A DNA stretch of 64,000 nucleotides from Elephas maximus indicus (GCF_024166365.1 NC_064831.1:84518268-84582267), one strand, 5' to 3'; positions 22,931 to 33,750 are shown, numbered from the stretch's first letter. Program-made: numbers and translations. Notes: generated by a model not told the origin, from the letters alone.

Positions 22931-23489
22931 AAAAATAATTTTTTTTTTATTGTATTGCACAAATCTGCTGCAAAAGACCTCCTTGAAGTATTCAAAAGCA
23001 AAGATGTCATTTTGAGGACTAAGGTTCAACTGAGTCAAGCCATGGTGTTGTCAATCACCTCATGGGCATAGGAAGGAAGACTGAAGAAGAAATTGATACC
23101 TTTGAATCATGGTGTTGGCAAAGAATATTGAATATATCATGGTCTGGCAGGAGAATGAAAATCTGTCTTGTAAAAGTTTAGGCCAGAATGTTTCTTTGAA
23201 GGGAAGATGGTGAGACTTTGTCTTACGTACTTTGGACATGTTATCAGGAGGGACCAGTCCCTGGAAAAGGACATCATGCTTGGTATAGTAGAGAATCAAC
23301 AAAAAAGAGGAAAACCCTCAATGAGACGGTTTGACACAGTGGCTGCAACAATGTCTCAAACACAGCCAGGATTGTGAGAATGGCACAGGACTGGGCAATG
23401 TTTGCTTTGTTGTACACAGGGTCACTATGAGTCCGAACCAACTCAGTGGCACTTAACAACACCACCACCAACACAGACCATATGCTTGA

Positions 23490-24960
23490 GACAGACTCAA
23501 ATACCAATGAGATTAGATTTCAACTTCTGGGCATGGTAGAATAAAATGTATTGGAATTACCACACCCCTCATCTTTATCAACTAAAAAAATCAACGAAAA
23601 TATATGAAACAATGGTCTTCAGGCATTGGATAACAGTGCAGTATTGTGATCCTTGAAAAAAGAAAAATAAATCAGATGAGCCCTGGTGAATTTTCAGGCT
23701 ACATCCCAGAGATGAGGAAACCAGCAGAGCCCGCTGGCATCTCTAATTTGAAGAGTCTTCAGGGTCTCAAGAAGCCACAGTGGGCAGAATTCTCAGGGCA
23801 GAGCATGAAGAGGAAAGATCTATATATAGAGAGGGAAAGCGTGTGAGTGTTTAAGCTTCACATATCTGCAGAGGACTTCTCTCAAGTGTTTAACTGGGAA
23901 GTAGTTACCTCATATGTGCGAGGAAACTACTGAGACCAATAAACGAACCCCCAGAAAGAAGCAGGTAAAACAGTCGGTCAACTTCCACAGGGCCAGGAAT
24001 GACTCATGATCCCATAAGCTAGTAAGGAAAGTCTTCCTAACACACGGGGTGGTCCTCAAGGGTTAGAGCCCCAGATTATAGACTGTTCTGGATGCACCTA
24101 ACAAAGCATAAAAGTAAGCCTCAAGAGGATCAATCTATTTCCAAGTAACTCAAATGCATCTTAGAAAAAAAAAAGCCCCCAAATATTTAAAGGGAGCAAT
24201 ACTGTCTCCCAAAATTCAACACCCAACAACATAAAATTCACATTCCTTGGCATGCAATTAAGTTTTACTAGACATGCAAGAAGCTGGGAAAAAAAGAAGA
24301 TCCATAAAGGTAGAAGAATCAATGGATAAAAAAATTCCAAAATCGAACACACGATAGAATTCGTAAACCAGGAAAAGAAACAATATTATAATATACTCTG
24401 TGTTCAACAACGTAGAGGAAAGCATGGAGGTGGTAAGGAGACAGACAAGGAATATATGAAAGACCTAAATCAAACTTCTACAAATAAAAAACACAATGTC
24501 TGAGACGAAAAACACACTAAATAGGATTAATTTATTATTTTATTATTAATTAACTTGAACATTTAGAAATAGAATCTATCCAAAATGAAATGTACAGAGG
24601 AAAGAAGTCTGAAGAAAAAAAAAAAAATTAACAGAGCACTAGTGGGTGGGACAACATTGAGTAGCCTAATATATGTCACTAATGAAAACCCATTGCCCTT
24701 GAGTTGATTCTGACCCATAGCAACCCCATAGGACAGAGTAATACCTCCCGATAGGGTTTCCAAGGAGTGGCAGGTGGATTGGAACTGCCAACCTTTTGGT
24801 TAGCAGCCATATGTAACTAAAGCCCAAGAAAGAAAACAAGGAGGGACAGGAAAAAAAAAAAAAATTGAAGAATTAAAGGCTGAAAAATTTTTTAATTTGA
24901 TCAAAGCTATAAACCCATAGGCTCAAGAAGCTCAACAACTTTAAGCAGATTATTTATTTA
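23490..24960 (+). mobile_element. L1 5' UTR and ORF1-region fragment
   Basis: The order of landmarks follows an old L1 (or HAL1-like half-L1) 5' half: 'atgaaacaatggtcttcagg', then 'ggcatgcaattaagttttac', then the ORF1 stretch 'cacaatgtctgagacgaaaa' and 'gaatctatccaaaatgaaat', then 'aagctataaacccataggct'. It has no open frame of note. A SINE at 24683-24808 splits it. Confidence 0.7.
24683..24808 (-). mobile_element. AfroSINE inside L1 fragment
   Basis: The minus-strand copy has its tail on the left ('cccattgcccttgagttgat') and a partial head on the right. ATATGTCACTAA (24671-24682) and ATATGTAACTAA (24809-24820) flank it, a 12-base duplication with one mismatch, placing the insertion exactly within the L1. 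Confidence 0.88.
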
Positions 24961-25029
24961 TTCATCAGACATTTATTATATAACTGTTGTGTTATTTACA
25001 TGTACTAATTAGGCTTTAAGCTGGCACCT

Positions 25030-25215
25030 GGGGATTCCTGGTGGCATAATGATTAAGCTCTTGGCTGCTAACCGAAAGGTTGGCAATTTGAACCCACCAA
25101 TAGCTCTGCTGGAGAAAAATGTGGCAGTCTGCTTTCCTAAAGATTTATAGCCTTGGAAACCCTAATGGACAGTTCTACTCTGTCCTACAGGGTTGCTACT
25201 CCATGGCAGTGGGGT
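25030..25215 (+). mobile_element. tRNA-headed AfroSINE, body type L
   Basis: The copy starts 'gggattcctggtggcataat' and has the long middle with 'gtggcagtctgctttcctaa'. The tail is shortened ('gctactccatggcagtgggg'), losing most of the usual 'gagtcggaatcgact' block. Confidence 0.85.
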
Positions 25216-25227
25216 AAGTTGGCCTCT

Positions 25228-25442
25228 GGAGTCCCTGAGTGGTGCAAACACTTGGTCAGTTGTTAACCAAAAGTTGGTGGATCAGGTCCACCAGAGGTAT
25301 CTCAGAAGAAAGACCTGCTGGTCTACTTCTGAAAAATCAGTCATTGAAAATCTTACGGAGCACAGTTCTACTCTGACACACATGGGTTCATCGTGAGTTT
25401 GAATTGACTTGATGGCAAGTGGTTTGGTTTTTTGGTTTTTTA
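25228..25442 (+). mobile_element. tRNA-headed AfroSINE, body type B
   Basis: The copy starts 'ggagtccctgagtggtgcaa', contains 'ggtctacttctgaaaaatca' and ends 'gtttggttttttggttttt'. It lies 12 bases after the type L copy, in the same orientation, forming a SINE tandem of two different body types. Confidence 0.9.
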
Positions 25443-25444
25443 GC

Positions 25445-25850
25445 TGGACCCCAGTGATCTGGTCTGCTGGTATTCATGCCCTTGTGTAATACCCTTCCCT
25501 TGCAGGTAGGATGGACTTACTGATTTGCATCTAATGAATTGACTATAGCAGAAATGATGTATGTCATTTCCAAAATTAGGTTATAAAAAGACTGTAGCTT
25601 CCATCTTGGCCTTTCTCTCTCTCTCTTTGTTGCTTTCTTATCTCCTACAGAGAGGCCCATGTGGTAAAGAACCAAACTCTGCCAGCAACCATGTGAGTGA
25701 GCTGGGAAAGCGATTCTCTAGCCCTAATCGAGTCTTGAGATGACTGAAGCCCCAGCTGAAAATGCTACTGAATCCTCATGAGAGATCCTGAGCTAGAAGC
25801 ACCCACCTGGATTCATGCCCCACAGAAACTCTGAGATAATGTCTGGCATG
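25445..25850 (+). mobile_element. MLT1-type MaLR solo LTR remnant
   Basis: Long stretches match the 3' two-thirds of an MLT1 LTR: 'ttaggttataaaaagactgt', the 'tctctctctctct' tract, 'agagaggcccatgtggtaaa', 'tcgagtcttgagatgactga' and 'cacagaaactctgagataat'. MaLR elements are old nonautonomous ERVL relatives; only the LTR is seen. No coding region accompanies it. Confidence 0.85.
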
Positions 25851-25974
25851 GAGGAAATATTCATGAATATTTTGGATTTTTGAAAGACAGGTTAGATACC
25901 GAAAATAAATATTTTACAAAGACAAAAGCAATTGCTCTTGATTGAAGAATTTTGTGTTTGATAAGGACATATTC

Positions 25975-26345
25975 CATCACCTGTCTGTCAGTTTGTCACA
26001 CTGTAGTGGCTTGCATGCTGCTGTGATGCTGAAAGTCATGTGACTGGTACTTGAAACACCAGCAGGGTCACACATGGTTGTCTGGTATCAGTGAAGCTTT
26101 CAGACTAAGACAGAATAGGAAAAAGGCCTGATCGTCTACTTCTGTGTATTAGCCAATGAAAACACTATGGATCAGAACAGAATATTGTCTGATCTAATTC
26201 TGGAAGATGACAAGTTGGAAGGCACTCAAAGTACACAGTGGCCACAGTAATGGACTCAAACATGCTGCAATGGTGAAGATGGTGCTGTACTGGGCAATAT
26301 TTCATTGTGTGTTAAATGGGGATGACAGTGATGGCAACTAACTAC
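25975..26345 (+). mobile_element. Internally deleted RTE derivative, junction type 2
   Basis: The 5' end is that of the RTE element ('ctgtctgtcagtttgtcaca', 'ttgaaacaccagcagggtca'). At about 26235 the sequence jumps from 'gttggaaggcactcaaag' to the RTE 3' end ('acacagtggccacagtaatg') and runs to a decayed tail. About 2.8 kb of coding sequence is missing. The junction differs from that of the copies at 33962 and 43062. Confidence 0.8.
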
Positions 26346-28067
26346 AAGAAGGATATATTACTACGGGGGAGAGATTGCACGTGGTTGAGGAGTGGGGGGA
26401 TTCTTTGGGGAAGAGAGTATTCGATCTGAGATTTGTAGAACTTAAACTCACTGAGCTGACAAGTCTAGTCACCTGGACTGGAAGGATCGGTAAAGAGGTG
26501 GGGGACATGGGAAATCCAGGGCTGTGTATAGGAAACCATGAGCTGCAATGCCGCCGGAGAAAACATGAGAAAAGACATCGATGAATGAAAAATACCTCAG
26601 AGATAGTTATGACTTCTATCTTGACAGCTCAGTCTAGATAGATATTGCATATTAAAACATTAATTCTTTCAAATAAACCTTCTTAACATTACACTCTTCT
26701 TAGCAACAATGAGCACATGCATGTACCTGAGTTGAATTTACAGTGATGAGCTAATAAATTTTCATAATCTCAGAGAATAATGTAGTCAGATAAGATACAA
26801 TGGGAGTTTACTAATCCTTTCATTATGCAGAGTGTTGCTGCAATTCAAAAAGCTGAAGTCACAGCCACACCTTGAGGGAGGTGTTATTATAAAGAAGAAA
26901 AATTCATTTTCTTGTCTGCCTTACCTTACAGCTTATACACAGTATGAACTTTGATTATATTGGGCCTATTATCATCCTTGCTGATATAATTAGACCATTC
27001 CCTTTGACTTATTCTCCTACCTTATTTATCTTCACACTTCCTGATTTTCAGGCACCGATGGTTCCTGTTAGTTTTTTCCTCACCAATTTAAATTCCAGCT
27101 TGCTTTCCCTCACTGTTCATTGATTACTTGCTTTTTCATTTTTAATTTCTGCCCTTTAGGCTTCCTGTCATGCTTTTCATGGTGCTGTTAATTCTGCCCT
27201 TTCTTCTCCTGCCACATTTATCCTTAAATGACCATGGAAGTTTCCAGCTTGCTGGAGACACAGGCTGCCAAGAGCACACCTTGCTAAACTGCGTACTTTA
27301 GAGCTATAGAATACATGAGCAGCCAACAGGACCATGTCTCCACAAGTATTTTCAAAGCCAACCTTTGATCCTACTCCTTCTGACTCTTTTGCCAGCTCTC
27401 AGAGAAATATTCTTTAACTTAAAATTGAAATCCATGTAATATACTCAAATACAGTATGTTCCCGCAAAACGACCTGATGTTGGAGTTTGCTTGGTTCTCA
27501 AGAGAAGTGATAAGTTTTCATGCTGCGGGATGAAACCTGTCTGTCAGAAATGAGGCATTACAGCTGAAAAACTTAACAAAGACAGAGAATGTCTTAATCT
27601 CTATCATGAACATGGAATTTAGATTTCCTTCTTAGTTTTGTTTATGTCCTGAGCATGTTTTTCAAGTGAATATGTGTGGAAGATGCACATTCAGTTTGGA
27701 ATGTAAGGCTGGGATTTTCAAATGAGAGCTCTTCAAATAAAGCCACAGTTTGTAAATTCATCAAGTATGGTTCAGTTTCACCAGAAACCATCGGGAGTAA
27801 AAAGTTTGGTGAGGGAGAGATATATAAACAAACAAATACAATAGAGTGAGGGTCATTGTAAAAAGTTGCAAATAACAAAGGAAGATGTCTGACAGTGAAA
27901 GAATCAGCTGAGAAACTCTTTCCTTTCAATGATCTAAACTATATTTTGTGTTTAACTGGATAGGGCTGTATTCTTCATTCATTGTAAAATGGGCTAAGTT
28001 CAAAGTTCCAACCCAGCAAAGTTACTTTTTAAAGAATATGGCCCTTTGCATAACGTATATTTTTCAC
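26346..28067. other. Unassigned, 1.7 kb
   Basis: I recognise no repeat or gene. There is a G-rich patch at 26360-26540, and 26980-27230 is pyrimidine-rich. The longest frames are under 100 codons and carry no motif. Confidence 0.3.
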
Positions 28068-28410
28068 TGTTGTTGTTAGGTGCCTTTGAGGTGGTTCCGG
28101 TTCATAGTGACGCAATGCACAGCAGAACGAAACACCACCCGGTCCTGTTCCATCCTCACAATTGTTACTATGCTTGAATCCAATGTTGCAGCCACTGTGT
28201 CAATCCATCTTCTTGAGGGTCTTCCTCTTTTTCCCTGGCCCTCTATTTTACCAAGCATGATGTCCTTCTCCAAGGACTGGTCCGGCCTGATAACATGTCC
28301 AAAGTATGTGAGAGGTAGTCTCACCATCCTTACTTCTAAGGAGCATTCTGGTTGTACTTCTTCCAAGACAGATTTGTTTGTTCTTTTGGCAGTCCATGGA
28401 ATATTCAATA
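28068..28410 (-). mobile_element. RTE LINE 3' end, frame still open
   Basis: This 5'-truncated minus-strand copy keeps the end of the RTE polyprotein open. The frame 28459-28076 reads 'LTYFGHVIRPDQSLEKDIML' and 'GKRGRPSRRWIDTVAA', a carboxyl-terminal part normally found after the RT. The 3' tail ('ttgttgttaggtgcc' on the plus strand) is intact. The lack of stops suggests a fairly young insertion. Confidence 0.88.
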
Positions 28411-28474
28411 TTGCTATTGTTAGGTGTTTCCAAATTGGGAAATAGAAAATATTTTGCACCTCTCCAATGGAACA

Positions 28475-28705
28475 GGATCCCTAGTGACACGCCTATTAAG
28501 TGAGTTTGAATCAACCCAACGGCTCCATGGAAGAAAGACTGGCGATCTACTCTGGTAAAGATTATCCCATTGCCGTCGAGTCAATCATAGTCCAGAAAAA
28601 TCTAGGTAAAGACTATAGTCTAGAAAACCCTGCCAGGCTTTATATATAAGGTTATATGTAAGGTCAAAATGAGTCAGATCCTACTCAAGGGCAACTAACA
28701 ACAAA
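28475..28705 (+). mobile_element. AfroSINE carrying a 39-base internal insertion
   Basis: The plus-strand SINE runs from a decayed head ('cctagtgacacgcctattaa') to the tail 'ggcaactaacaacaa'. At 28566-28604 it is interrupted by an inverted scrap of SINE tail ('cccattgccgtcgagtcaat'). GGTAAAGATTAT (28554-28565) and GGTAAAGACTAT (28605-28616) flank the scrap, like a target-site duplication. Confidence 0.7.
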
Positions 28706-29127
28706 GCCTGGTAACTAGTCAGTTCACTTTGAGGTCAAATGTATCACAGCTATATTCTCTATTTTGGGCCCAGGTTTTCTTGGGAAGCAGCAACAAAAGT
28801 CATTACAAACATGTGCCTGAAAAATCAGTAAAGCAGGTAATTGTGTACCAAGCTAGACAGTAGAATATTGTCGTTATGCACTTAATAAGGCCCCACCTAC
28901 TTCATGACTAGTTTTCAATCCATTCGTTAGTGATTCTACACTTTTTTTGTAGGTCATCATTACAACCAGTAGCTGGAGGCTGGGTAAATTGAAGTTTATA
29001 CAAATTATATGTCCCAGGCAGTTATAAACATAGGCTGCAGACTTCAAGTCCAAAATGTGTTAATGTCCTCAGCCCAAAATGCATTTACTACTATCTCTCC
29101 CTATGTATTTTTTCTGTACCTCTTCTA
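28706..29127. other. Unassigned sequence
   Basis: No recognised element. This stretch is the spacer between two oppositely oriented RTE tails. Confidence 0.3.
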
Positions 29128-29417
29128 AGACAGGTACAGCTAGAATGCTCCTTAAAGGCAAGGATGGCGAGACTATGTCTCACATCCTTTGGACATGTTA
29201 TCAGGAGGGATCAGTCCCTGGAGAAACACATCATGCTTGATAAGGTAGAGGGTCAGCTAAAAAGAGGAAAACCCTCAACGAGATGGACTGGCCTGGTGGC
29301 TGTGACAATGGGGTCAAGCATAACGATTGTGAGGATGGTGCAGGACCGGGCAGTGTTTGGTTCTGCTGTACATGGGGTCCCTATAAGTCTGAACCGACGC
29401 AATGGCACCTAACAATG
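29128..29417 (+). mobile_element. RTE LINE 3' end, plus strand
   Basis: The 5'-truncated copy starts near 'ctaagacaggtacagctaga' and includes 'tttggacatgttatcaggag', 'gaggaaaaccctcaacgaga' and the tail 'gcaatggcacctaacaat'. A frame of 82 codons (29164-29412) is still open and matches the carboxyl end of the RTE polyprotein. It is the inverted partner of 28068-28410. Confidence 0.9.
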
Positions 29418-29579
29418 TATTTACATTTTAATTTTCTGATTGAGTAAATGATTATGGAAATATTGCTAGATGGGTCTGGCTTCATTACCTGAACTGATCT
29501 TCCTTGCTGTTCGAGTGTGTGTTCTTCCCAACGGTGTGAACTCGGTTTTTGCCTTGATTCCCTCTCCCAGTACTTGGGG

Positions 29580-29775
29580 CTGCCTGGAGTCAATGTTCCT
29601 GCTAATCCTCTCATACATCTTCTACCTGCTCTCAGACTCTCTTTCGTCTGATGCTCTATTGTGCTTATTTACATGCTCCCCCCCGCCACGCCCCCAAATT
29701 CTGCATCCTTGGAGGCAGAAGCTGTGCTTTACTTGCCTTGTATCCACAGTGTTTATCCTAGAGTTTGATATACCG
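29580..29775 (+). mobile_element. Possible L2 LINE 3' part
   Basis: The patch 'ttggaggcagaagctgtgct' followed by 'ttgccttgtatccacagtgt' follows the usual L2 order. Upstream sequence is consistent but weak. Confidence 0.45.
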
Positions 29776-29910
29776 TCGATCAGGGTCACACTGCCAGCGT
29801 GGCTTCTGGCCAACTGTATTACAGAGGTAACAATTATTGAATCTGGGTGCCTTTAGGTGTGCCCCTCTCTGCAGCTGGCAGCGGTCTCTATTTTCTTGTA
29901 GGTGCCCATT

Positions 29911-30008
29911 AAAAAACCAAACCAATCCTGTTGCTCTTGAGTCGATTCCAACTCATAGCGACCCTATAAGACAGAGTAGAACTACCCCATAGGGTTTCCA
30001 AGGCGTTT
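29911..30008 (-). mobile_element. AfroSINE, tail half only
   Basis: The minus-strand tail ('tcttgagtcgattccaactc', 'accccatagggtttccaagg') is well preserved, but the tRNA-related head is missing, so this is a 5'-truncated copy. Confidence 0.85.
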
Positions 30009-30454
30009 ATTTCATCCCCTGGCCTTTGTAGGTCTCCTAGTTTGTGGGTCCAGTTGTAACAGCTTGGTGTTTGTTAGCTGTGTAAGTGAATGCGCGAATG
30101 CGTGCAGAGAGAATTGATTATATTCTAATATTCCAGCCTGGAAAATTCCTTCAGTTTCATCTCAGACGTAGGAAAATAAAGGCAGAAGAACTTAATTCCT
30201 ATGTACAGTGTACCAAAAAGCATTTCTGAATACTTGCCAGAGGTGGCCCCTCTGAGCATTCTAGAAGCCAAAATAGAGAAGAAAATACATTCAGTTATTT
30301 GTAAAACCCTTGTTATGCAGACAAACCCGCAGCTGTGAGAAAGCTTGAGATTTCTGTCCCTGAAGGATGACTTCCAACTTTAAGAAGACATTGGAAATCG
30401 TAAATACAGTGTCCCTGACCAACATTCTAACTGTAAATTCAACACTCCATTTAA
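30009..30454. other. Unassigned sequence
   Basis: No element or gene is recognised before the target-site duplication of the nested L1 begins. Confidence 0.3.
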
Positions 30455-30601
30455 TCAGGGCTTATTCTTAAAAAAAAAAAAGAAACTTTTTTTTTTAATT
30501 GTGGTAAATATATCTTTAACAGATTATTTGCCATTTCCACAGTCTTCATGTGGTACAATTCAGTGACATTAGTTGTGTTTATCATGTTGTTCAGCCAGTG
30601 T

Positions 30602-30650
30602 TTTCATTGTTGTTAGGTGCTGTCGAGTCGATTTTGATTCACAGCTATCC
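30602..30650 (-). mobile_element. Tiny RTE/SINE tail scrap
   Basis: The 49-base stretch 'ttgttgttaggtgctgtcga' and 'gtcgattttgattcacagct' is the shared 3' tail of RTE and AfroSINE on the minus strand. It interrupts the old L1 and may be a very short 5'-truncated insertion. Confidence 0.65.
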
Positions 30651-30991
30651 TACCATTATCCATTTCCAAATTTTCTATCACCTTTCACAGAAGCTCAGTA
30701 TCCCCTAAACACTTAGTTTTCTTTTATTCCTCTCTCCTGCCTGCCTCTGGAACCACTAATAAACTTTGGTCTTAATATACTTGCCTGCCCTAGATAGTTC
30801 ATATAAGGGAAATTACACAGTATCTGTTCCTTTGTGACCAACATTTCACTCAGATAATGTTTTCAAGGTTCACCCATGTTGTGTCATGTATCAGGACTTC
30901 ATTTATCTTTATGGTTGAGTAATATTCCATTGGAGCCCTGATGGCAGAGTGGTTAAGAGCTCGGCTGCTAGCCAAAAGGTCAGCTGTTCAA

Positions 30992-31830
30992 GCAAAGAAG
31001 TTTCCTGAATAAACTGAACGCTTCGAAGGACAGCGTAGCAGGGGCGGGGGTTTGGAGACCATGGTTTCAGAGGACATCTAAGTCAATTGGCATAATAAAA
31101 TCTATTAAGAAAACATTCTGCATCCCACTTTGAAGAGTGGCATCTGGGGTTTTAAACACTAGCAAGCAGCCATCTAAGATGCATCAATTGGTCTCAACCC
31201 ACCTGGACCAAAGGAGAATGAAGAACACCAAGGACACAAGGTAATTACGAGCCTAAGAGACAGAAAGGGCCACATGAACCAGAGGCTACATCAGCCTGAG
31301 ACCAGAAGAACTAGATGGTGCCTGGCTACAACCAATGACTGCCCTGACAGGGAACACAACAGAGAACCCCCGAGAGAGCAGGAGAGCAGTGGGATGCAGA
31401 TCCAAATTCTCGAAAAAGGACCAGACTTAATGGTCTGACTGAGACTAGAAGGACCCTGGTGATCATGGCCCCCAGACCTTCTGTTGGCCCAGGACAGGAA
31501 CCATTCCCGAAGCCAACTCTTCAGACAGGGATTGGACTGGATAATGGGTTGGAGAGGGATGCTGGTGAGGAGTGAGCTTCTTGGATCAGGTGGACACTTG
31601 AGACTGTGTTGGCATCTCCTCCCTGGAGGGGAGGTGAGAGGGTAGAGGGGATTAGAAGCTGATGAAATGGACATGAAAAGAGAGAGCAGAGGGAGGCAGC
31701 AGGCTGTCTCATTAGGGGGAGAGCAATTGAGAGTATGTCTTTAGCAAGGTGTATATAAGTTTTAGTATGAGAGACCGACTTGATTTGTAAACTTTCACTT
31801 AAAGCACAATAAAAATTTTAAGAAAAAGGA
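30992..31830 (+). mobile_element. L1 3' UTR inserted into the SINE
   Basis: The segment is the 3' UTR of the same L1 type as 7450-8770, starting 'gcaaagaagtttcctgaata' and ending with AATAAA at 31808-31813 and an A-rich tail. CAAAAGGTCAGCTGTTCAA (30973-30991) and CAAAAGGCCAGCAGTTCAA (31831-31849) flank it, a 19-base duplication with two mismatches. Only 3' UTR was copied, so the insertion is strongly 5'-truncated. Confidence 0.95.
31291..31674 (-). other. Antisense open frame in L1 3' UTR, second copy
   Basis: This 127-codon frame corresponds to the frame at 8667-8326 in the other copy. It shares 'KCPPDPRSSLLTSIPLQPI' and 'FLSWANRRSGGHDH'. No domain is recognised. Confidence 0.3.
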
Positions 31831-32307
31831 CAAAAGGCCAGCAGTTCAAATCCACCAGGCGCTCCTTGGTAACCCTATGGGGCAGTTCTACTCTGTCCTA
31901 GAGGGTCAATGAATTGAGGTTGACTTGATGGCATTGGGTTTGGTTTTGGAATATTCCATTGTATGTCTGTATCACATTTTATATATCCATTCGTCTGTTA
32001 ACGGACATTTAGGCTGTTAACACCTTTTGGCCATTGTGAATTAAAAAAAAAAAAACATTGGTGTTCAAGTACCTGTTTGCATTCCTGCTTTCAATTCTTT
32101 TGAGAATATACCTAGAGTGGAATTGCTAGGTCATATGGTAGTTCTCTGTTTAATTTTTGAGTAAACACCAAATTGTTTTCCATGTGGTTGTAGCATTTCA
32201 CAATCCCACCAGCAATGGATGAGGGTTCCCCTTTCTATGCATCTTCACCAATATCCATTGTTCTCTGTTTTTTCTTTTTTTAAAAATCTCTCAGGGTTTA
32301 TTCTTAA

Positions 32308-33750
32308 GACATCCCTCACTATGACCAGTGGCAACATGCTAGAGCATGTTCAATAAAAGTGATACCACTTGGGGCCACAGCAGTGCTGCACAGAAGAAAC
32401 TCTCTTTTGGTCTGGTTTAATCTAGAAAATTTAAACAATTATCTAAGTGGATGTATTTCCAATCATCAGACACGAAAATGTTGATGCAGAGGGAGAACGC
32501 ATGGGCAAGGCTAACTTCACTTGAGGAAGTAGATTTGAGTCTGCTTTACCCATCTGATGATGGGGAACTAAGGTCTTAAGGTCCATCACTCGAGAGCATA
32601 ACTAATAATTTTAGCTTATTTAAATGCAACTGTTACCAAATGTTCCTCTTGGCCACAATAATATCATCCAGAAAAAAGTACACTGTCCGTAAAAGTCTAA
32701 CTCTGAGCAACTTATAACTTATGAACATTTCCAGCTAATTAGCTCATGTTAAATACATCCGGGTATTTGATTTAACTTGCTACATAGGATTATGAGTAAT
32801 AAGATGATTACATGCTAGTGTTGTGTCTCAAAGAAAAGTTTTATAAGACTTCTTTGTGAGTAATTAGAAAGTAAGACGATTTCCTGGCAGGGCCACCCCT
32901 TTGTTCGAGAAAATACTTTGCCTTCCACCTGTAGGAAAAACACACAGCTAGTAAGTGGCTGAGCTAGATCTAGAATGAGCCACTAAAGTTGGCCTCTCCA
33001 CATCTTCCACTCTAAAAAGAGGATATGCTTTCTCTAAACTGTATCGACAGCTACACAGTGGGGTAAATCCTAACTGAGTAAATATAATAACAAAGACTAT
33101 TTGCACTAACAATAAAAGGAATACAGTTTTCTTCATGTCACCTGACAAAGTACATATGCCGGTTTACAACACACACTCAACATTTGCTGCTTGGACAATG
33201 GACTAAAATTTGCCTACATGTTTATGTTTCAAATGTTTTTCTACTTCTGCTTTTATTGGCCAGAAAAGGTGAGAAGCATTAATGAAGGAAAATGTGAGGG
33301 TAGCTGGGTGCCAGGCCCTTCTATCAACCTTAGCAGATCTCTTGGGCATTCAAGGGACCTGTGTTCACAGGATTAGCTGTGAGTCCTTCATCTGGAGCCA
33401 GACTGGATTGACTGCACGGTCAGATGTGGTCAGATGACTCAAGGGAGGTCTGTCGTGGTTCCCTATGAGCAGAGAAGAGCTGGAGTTCTAGCACCTATGC
33501 ATTTACAGACAGGGTCTTCTCTCTTTTAGAGGAGACTCCCCTCACTCTGTAGATAGAGATTCTGGGTGACTGATACTGTAACTCATCCTGTTTACACGGC
33601 TCTGGCTTATTCAAACTGGCACAACGACATTGCGAAGATATGTCCTCTGCAGTACTTCTGAATGTATTACAGACACTATCAGCTCATCAGACCTTGCAGA
33701 AGACACTTTCGCCTTTAAACATTTGACAGATACTAGATAGATAAATAACA
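32308..33750. other. Unassigned, 1.4 kb
   Basis: No gene or repeat is recognised. The sequence is AT-rich until 33270, then closer to even composition. Short frames (61-66 codons) lack motifs. Confidence 0.3.

Larger units (their letters stand above)
20284..23472 (+). mobile_element. RTE/BovB-type LINE, almost full length, plus strand
   Basis: The copy begins at 'catctgttagcttgttggag' and ends 'gcacttaacaacaccaccac', about 3.19 kb. The order is a 5' untranslated part, APE endonuclease (20810-21193), linker (about 21440-21650), RT fingers (21945-22241), RT palm (22315-22930) and a 3' region to the tail. Several frameshifts and stops separate these pieces. The endonuclease 'GDWN' motif reads SDWN and the RT active site reads HTDD. 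A short A/T-rich run at 22925-22958 looks like a later insertion or expansion. It is the inverted partner of the element at 1337-4577. Confidence 0.93.
30932..31949 (+). mobile_element. AfroSINE split by an L1 3' end
   Basis: The head ('ggagccctgatggcagagtg') lies at 30932-30991 and the rest ('aatccaccaggcgctccttg' to 'gggtttggttttgg') at 31831-31949. The 11-base duplication AATATTCCATT flanks it at 30921-30931 and 31950-31960. It is the middle layer of the nest; the inserted L1 sits at 30992-31830. Confidence 0.93.
30472..32290 (-). mobile_element. Older L1 3' part, host of a nested insertion
   Basis: On the plus strand this reads as an inverted old L1: 'ttttttaattgtggtaaata', 'aaggttcacccatgttgtgt', 'gtaatattccattgtatgtc' (when the insertion is removed) and 'attctttgagaatata'-like sequence ending near 32260. 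TCAGGGCTTATTCTTAA (30455-30471) and TCAGGGTTTATTCTTAA (32291-32307) flank it, a 17-base duplication with one mismatch. It has no coding potential. Confidence 0.8.
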
